Assembly (NCBI GenBank): GCA_035652535.1
Contig: DASRDP010000098.1
Location: 1 to 45,983 of the forward strand
Reading direction: 5' to 3'
Length of the DNA: 45,983 nucleotides
Source of the DNA: Chloroflexota bacterium
GTDB lineage: Bacteria; Chloroflexota; UBA6077; SHYK01
A model generated the notes under the pieces. The model did not search any database. It had not been told where the DNA came from and was given only the letters and a program-made list of their open reading frames with translations. A program made the translations under genes and the position numbers. This document shows positions 42,269 to 45,983 of the stretch, piece by piece (position 1 is the first letter of the stretch; every line of letters starts with the position of its first letter).

Positions 42269-43135
42269 ATGGCTGAGCACATCAACGGACCCCTGTACTG
42301 GGAGCAGCTGGGCAAGAGTGGACTGCCGGTCGCCTTCGTGCACCCCAACCCGATGGATCACACCTGCTGGATCTACCAGATGGCGCACCTCTCCACCTGG
42401 TTCCGCTGCATCGGCATCGATCTGCCGGGCTACGGCAAGTCTCCCAAGGCCTCCCCGGGCTTGACGATGCGAGACATCGCGCAGGCATGCTGGGAAGCGA
42501 TCGAGGAGGTCACCAGCGATCGAGCGATTATCGTCGGCGAATCCGTCGGGTCGAGCGTCGTCCAGCACATGGCCAACATGCGGCCGGAGCAGACCCTGGC
42601 CGTGGTCGTTTCGGGGACCGGGTTTGGCGGAAACAAGGAGTTCACGGTCAAGCGTCGCCGCGAGTACGGCGCTCGGGGCGTCGCGTTCCGCTTCGATCAC
42701 ACCTTCCAGGACTACAGCGCCCCGTTTCGCGCCACTCCGCTCGCCAGCTACTTCGCGCGCATCTTCGTCGAGCGCAACCGCTGGGCGGATGCGAACACCA
42801 TCGTGGAGATGTTCCGCGCGCTCGGCGAGCCGGACCCCGAGTGGCTCCATTCCGGCATCAAGGCGCCGATGCTCGTCATCACGGGGAGCGAGGACAACTC
42901 ACACGACTCTACGTGGGAGCTGCAGCGCAACGTGCCCGACTGCGAAGTCGTCACCATCGGCGGCGCTGGCCATTCCTGCAACATGGAGCAGCCGTGGGAA
43001 TGGGACGCGATCTTTCTGGACTTCCTCCAGCGCCGCGGCCTCTTCGAAGGCGTGGGCGCGGACATCGCCTCTACGGGCGCGCCGATCCTTCGGGATAAGA
43101 CGCCCGCCCGAGTTGGGCCTGACCCACGATTGTGA
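42269..43135 (+). CDS. alpha/beta hydrolase
   Basis: A 288-residue alpha/beta-hydrolase fold protein. The nucleophile elbow is G-E-S92-V-G-S, the acid lies in 'GSEDNSHD' (E208 or D209) and the catalytic His is H235 in 'GAGHSCNMEQP'. The oxyanion strand is 'VAFVHPNPMDH'. Because the nucleophile is Ser, this is an esterase, C-C hydrolase or lactonase type rather than a haloalkane or fluoroacetate dehalogenase, which use Asp. AGGAGGGAAGAA precedes the ATG. It could act after extradiol cleavage, but its location apart from the LigB gene makes that uncertain. Confidence 0.85.
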   Translation: MAEHINGPLYWEQLGKSGLPVAFVHPNPMDHTCWIYQMAHLSTWFRCIGIDLPGYGKSPKASPGLTMRDIAQACWEAIEEVTSDRAIIVGESVGSSVVQHMANMRPEQTLAVVVSGTGFGGNKEFTVKRRREYGARGVAFRFDHTFQDYSAPFRATPLASYFARIFVERNRWADANTIVEMFRALGEPDPEWLHSGIKAPMLVITGSEDNSHDSTWELQRNVPDCEVVTIGGAGHSCNMEQPWEWDAIFLDFLQRRGLFEGVGADIASTGAPILRDKTPARVGPDPRL

Positions 43136-43138
43136 CGG

Positions 43139-44548
43139 TCAAGTGATGGGCGGCGACCGGTAGCCACCGGTCGCCACCTGGTACTGGTGCGCCGCGCGCA
43201 GGACGAGCGCGTCTTCCCAGTGGCGACCCGAAATCGTCATCCCAACGGGGAGACCATCAGCGGTAAACCCGCACGGAACCGAAACGGCGGGCATGCCGGT
43301 GAAGTTGAACGGCGACGTGAGCGCATTAGTGATCGCGAGATTCCCGCCCGGCTTGCCGCCAGGAAGATCGCCCGTCACGTCGATCAAGAACGCCGGCGTC
43401 GGGTTCGTCGGGGTCACGATGACATCCACCTCCTGGAGCACGTTGGCGAACTCCCGACGGATCAGGCTACGGAGCCTGCCCGCCTGCGCCGCGTCTGCCC
43501 GCCGCACGAACTGTCCCGCGATCACGCGCTCCCAGATCGTGCGGTCCGCGAAGGCCTGCGGACCCAATCGGGCGTACTGAAGGAGGAACGCATTGCTTTC
43601 GTTGCCCTGGGCTGCGCTCACCAGGCCGATCTTCTCCACCCAGGGGATGTGAATCTCGTGGACCTCCCCGCCGATCGATGCGAGCTGACGGACCCCCTCG
43701 TGCACGAGCGCCTGGATCTCCGGCTCGGCATTCTCAAAGAAGTAACTCACCGGTACCCCAACCCGGAGCCCGCTGAGCGGCCGCCCGACCTCGGCGTGGT
43801 AATCGACGGAGGCCGACTGAATAGACGTGGGATCGTTCGCGTCGTATCCCGCGATTGCGCCCAGCAAAATGGCCGCGTCGCGGACATCCTTGGTGATCGG
43901 CCCCACGTGATCGCTCGTCGAGCTCGTCGGCGGCAGCTGGCCAAACCGGCTCACCAGCCCGTAGGTCGGCTTGAACCCGACCACCCCGCAGTAAGACGCT
44001 GGCGTCCGGATCGACCCCATGCCATCTGTTCCGAGCGACCCATAGATCAGCGAGGCGCTCACCGCCGCGGCGGACCCACCGCTCGAACCCCCGGGCACAC
44101 GGGTCTCGTCCCAGGGATTGTGAACGGTGCCGAAGGGCCCGTTCGAGCAGGAGCCGCCCATCGCCCATTCGTGCATGTTGTTCTTGCCGACGATCGTTGC
44201 GCCCGCCGCCCGTAACCGCTGGACGACCGTCGCGTCGTAATCGGTGACGAACTCACTCATCAGCGCCGATCCGCTGGTCGTCGGCCAGCCCGCGACCGCG
44301 ATGTTGTCTTTGATCCCGAGGGGAATCCCGTGGAGGGGCCCCCTATAGCCACCGCGCGCGATCTCCACCTCCGCGGCCAGGGCCTGCGTCAGGGCCTGCT
44401 CGGGCTCCAGACGAATGAAGGAGCGGAGACGCGGCTCCAGGCGGTCAATTCGGTCAAAGAGCGCCCGCGTCACCTCGACGGGCGACACGTCTCGGCTCTC
44501 GATCATCGGGGCTAGCTCGTGAATGGGCAGGAGCGACAGGTCAGGCAT
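43139..44548 (-). CDS. amidase signature family amidohydrolase
   Basis: A 469-residue amidase. The Ser-cisSer-Lys triad is visible: K80 ('PLGIKDN'), S155 in 'PGGSSGGSAAA' and nucleophile S179 in 'GTDGMGSIRTPAS', with the usual 24-residue distance between the two Ser. The N-terminus 'LLPIHELAPMIESRDVSPVEVTRALFDRI' is typical of GatA-like members. The start overlaps the end of the upstream small gene by 8 nt. It probably hydrolyses an amide taken up with the help of the upstream binding protein; GatA function is unlikely, because there is no GatB and the operon is catabolic. Confidence 0.9.
   Translation of the reverse strand: MPDLSLLPIHELAPMIESRDVSPVEVTRALFDRIDRLEPRLRSFIRLEPEQALTQALAAEVEIARGGYRGPLHGIPLGIKDNIAVAGWPTTSGSALMSEFVTDYDATVVQRLRAAGATIVGKNNMHEWAMGGSCSNGPFGTVHNPWDETRVPGGSSGGSAAAVSASLIYGSLGTDGMGSIRTPASYCGVVGFKPTYGLVSRFGQLPPTSSTSDHVGPITKDVRDAAILLGAIAGYDANDPTSIQSASVDYHAEVGRPLSGLRVGVPVSYFFENAEPEIQALVHEGVRQLASIGGEVHEIHIPWVEKIGLVSAAQGNESNAFLLQYARLGPQAFADRTIWERVIAGQFVRRADAAQAGRLRSLIRREFANVLQEVDVIVTPTNPTPAFLIDVTGDLPGGKPGGNLAITNALTSPFNFTGMPAVSVPCGFTADGLPVGMTISGRHWEDALVLRAAHQYQVATGGYRSPPIT
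43152..43175. terminator. hairpin at the 3' end of the amidase gene, between convergent genes
   Basis: GGCGACCGGT (43152-43161) and ACCGGTCGCC (43166-43175) form a perfect 10-bp stem with an AGCC loop. It lies in the last codons of the amidase, just past the convergent hydrolase stop. No T-run is seen. Confidence 0.4.
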
Positions 44549-44741
44549 AACGGGGCAGCCGAAAATCTTCGACGTATTGTGTGGTGCGCGGGTCATCCCC
44601 ACCGAAGTCGATGGCGTGCAGCTCCCGCATCCGCGCCTGCTGCCGCTCGACGACCGCGCGCAAGCGCTCCCGGTCTTCGGGCTCGAACGCGACGCCGACA
44701 TACTCGACCAAGAGGGCGCGAAACACGTCGTCGGTCAGCAT
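44541..44741 (-). CDS. small GatC/AtzG-like partner of the amidase
   Basis: A 66-residue helical protein ('LTDDVFRALLVEYVGVAFEPEDRERLRAVVERQQARM'). Its size, its place directly before an amidase and its overlap with it resemble AtzG and GatC, small proteins that stabilise amidases. GGGGGAG lies 7 nt before the ATG. Sequence similarity alone is weak. Confidence 0.6.
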   Translation of the reverse strand: MLTDDVFRALLVEYVGVAFEPEDRERLRAVVERQQARMRELHAIDFGGDDPRTTQYVEDFRLPRYA

Positions 44742-44758
44742 CTGCGACTCCCCCTCTG

Positions 44759-45983
44759 CTATTGGACATCCCAGGTGTAGGCATTCCATGCCTGGGTGCT
44801 CGATCCCGCGTTATTGGCTCCCACATTCTCAACGCGGTTCGCGATCATTGTCGCCTCGGCGTTGTAGAAGAGGCCCATCCACACAAGCTGGTCAGTCATG
44901 TGATGGACGATCTGGGCGAGCACATCCGTCCGCTCTGCCTTGGGGATTGTCGCCACGTACCGGTCGAGCAGGGCGTCGAACTCAGGGTTCCGGTAGCGGC
45001 TGCGGTTGTTGCCCGTGTAGTTATTCTCCGGCAGTGGCGTCTCAGATCCGTGGGCCCGCGTGACCGCCGGCGCATCGTTCGGTTGGCGGAGCAGCTCGAA
45101 GGACGGGAACGTGGCCCGCCATTCCCGATCGCGGACGCGCTGGATCGGGATCGGGAAGGGGTCGGCGCCCAGGCCAATCTGTTGCCAACCAGCGGCCACG
45201 GCGAAGGTCGTCTTCTCGATGATGTCATCGCCGGCGATGGTCCGGATCTCCAGCGTTGGTCGCTGCCCCGCGGCGTCCTGCCGCGTGCCATCTGGTCCCG
45301 CCTGATAGCCCAGGTCGGTGAGTAGCTGCGCTGCCTGCTTGGGATCGAACGGATAGCGCACGATATCGCGCTCGACGGCCGCATACTCCTCGGTGCCGGG
45401 AGCAAAAATATCGTCGGCAACCGGCGTGAGCCCCGCCTGCAGCGTCTCCGTGAGCTGCTTGCGGTCAATCGCGAGCAGGAGCGCGCGTCTGAGTCGGACG
45501 TCGGTCAGCGTGGCTGGGGTGGGATTGAGGAACTGGGGAAAGAGGGCGATCCAGCTCTTGAGGCCCACGTCCATCCGCCCGTTCGGCCAGCGGTCCCGCG
45601 TCTGTAGCGCCGATTCGAGCGAGATGTTGCGCCCCAAGGTGAGCTCGACTTCGCCGCTCAAGAGGCTTGCGACGATCGTGTTGGCATCGTTGATGAAGCG
45701 CACCTCGATGGTGTCCAGCTTGGGACCGCCGAGCACGTACTGCGGATTGGCGTCGGCGATCATATAGCTGCCCTGTACCCACTGCCGAAGGCGGAATGGT
45801 CCCGTGCCGACGAAATTCGTGCTCCAATAGGGGAGGTCGGTGAATCCGTCCTTCGCCGCCTCATATGGTCCTTTCAGGATGTGCTCAGGGAGGGGGATCC
45901 CGCGGACCGTGGTGAAGAGCGTATCCGCGTCAATGAACGGACGGCTCCAGTGGACGACAATCGTGCTGGAATCGGGTGTGTCC
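44759..45983 (-). CDS. ABC transporter substrate-binding protein, family 5 (cut by window edge)
   Basis: The frame is open to the right edge, giving about 407 residues of the C-terminal part; the signal peptide and lipobox are outside the window. It belongs to the same subfamily as 11740, 18981 and 26397: 'GTGPFRLRQW', 'IEVRFINDANTIVASLLSGEV', 'RLRRALLLAIDRKQL' and a C-terminal 'WNAYTWDVQ'. It precedes the GatC/AtzG-like gene and the amidase on the same strand, which suggests an operon for uptake and hydrolysis of an amide. Confidence 0.9.
   Translation of the reverse strand, partial: DTPDSSTIVVHWSRPFIDADTLFTTVRGIPLPEHILKGPYEAAKDGFTDLPYWSTNFVGTGPFRLRQWVQGSYMIADANPQYVLGGPKLDTIEVRFINDANTIVASLLSGEVELTLGRNISLESALQTRDRWPNGRMDVGLKSWIALFPQFLNPTPATLTDVRLRRALLLAIDRKQLTETLQAGLTPVADDIFAPGTEEYAAVERDIVRYPFDPKQAAQLLTDLGYQAGPDGTRQDAAGQRPTLEIRTIAGDDIIEKTTFAVAAGWQQIGLGADPFPIPIQRVRDREWRATFPSFELLRQPNDAPAVTRAHGSETPLPENNYTGNNRSRYRNPEFDALLDRYVATIPKAERTDVLAQIVHHMTDQLVWMGLFYNAEATMIANRVENVGANNAGSSTQAWNAYTWDVQ

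Noticed and set aside
42269-43135. The alpha/beta hydrolase as a fluoroacetate dehalogenase, tempting because of the fluoride island.
   Set aside because: The nucleophile is Ser (GESVGS); dehalogenases of this fold use Asp.
43139-44548. The amidase as GatA of the tRNA amidotransferase.
   Set aside because: There is no GatB, and the context is a binding protein and a small AtzG/GatC-like gene in a catabolic operon.

Overview
This window looks like chromosomal DNA from an uncultured, GC-rich bacterium. My best guess is a soil or marine Chloroflexota (SAR202-like or a related lineage). The guess rests on high GC, many GTG/TTG starts, and lipoprotein peptide-binding proteins and Rieske oxygenases present in many divergent copies. 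It is inference: no rRNA, tRNA or phylogenetic marker is present.

Region A (1-29123 and 42269-45983) is catabolic. It holds seven Rieske oxygenase alpha subunits (one cut by the left edge), one oxygenase beta subunit, a three-cysteine ferredoxin, a UbiD-type decarboxylase, a LigB-type extradiol dioxygenase, a 4,5-dihydroxyphthalate-decarboxylase-like protein, two Gfo/Idh/MocA oxidoreductases, a 3-hydroxyisobutyrate-dehydrogenase-like protein, a D-aminoacylase-like amidohydrolase, an amidase with a small partner, an alpha/beta hydrolase and a LysR regulator. Six family-5 (oligopeptide type) substrate-binding lipoproteins sit among them (one cut by the right edge), with no permease or ATPase gene in the window. 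The genes form short, tightly packed operons, often with TGATG, TAATG or GTGA overlaps. Together they suggest uptake, ring hydroxylation, decarboxylation and ring cleavage of aromatic acids or amides; the substrates cannot be read from sequence.

Region B (about 29560-41790) is different and is the most striking part. It carries five fluoride riboswitches (crcB RNA type). Each has an aptamer with the conserved GATGAAG loop and the matching CTTC pseudoknot strand, fused to an intrinsic terminator whose 5' arm is the aptamer's 3' end. Each has a recognisable -10 element just upstream. They precede (1) two or three small unknown genes, (2) a pair of MutS-like ATPases, (3) a zinc-ribbon HEAT-repeat protein plus a dynamin-like GTPase, (4) a degraded Nudix gene plus an MFS transporter and a pyrophosphatase remnant, and (5) three universal stress proteins. 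A soluble P-type-ATPase-like HAD protein lies convergent in the middle. No crcB/Fluc or CLC-F fluoride exporter gene is present in the window, so the MFS protein is the obvious candidate transporter here.

Region B also holds several gene remnants: a universal stress protein C-terminus, an IlvD piece, a truncated Nudix and an inorganic pyrophosphatase N-terminus. Together with near-identical riboswitch copies, this suggests repeated duplication and loss within one fluoride-responsive island.
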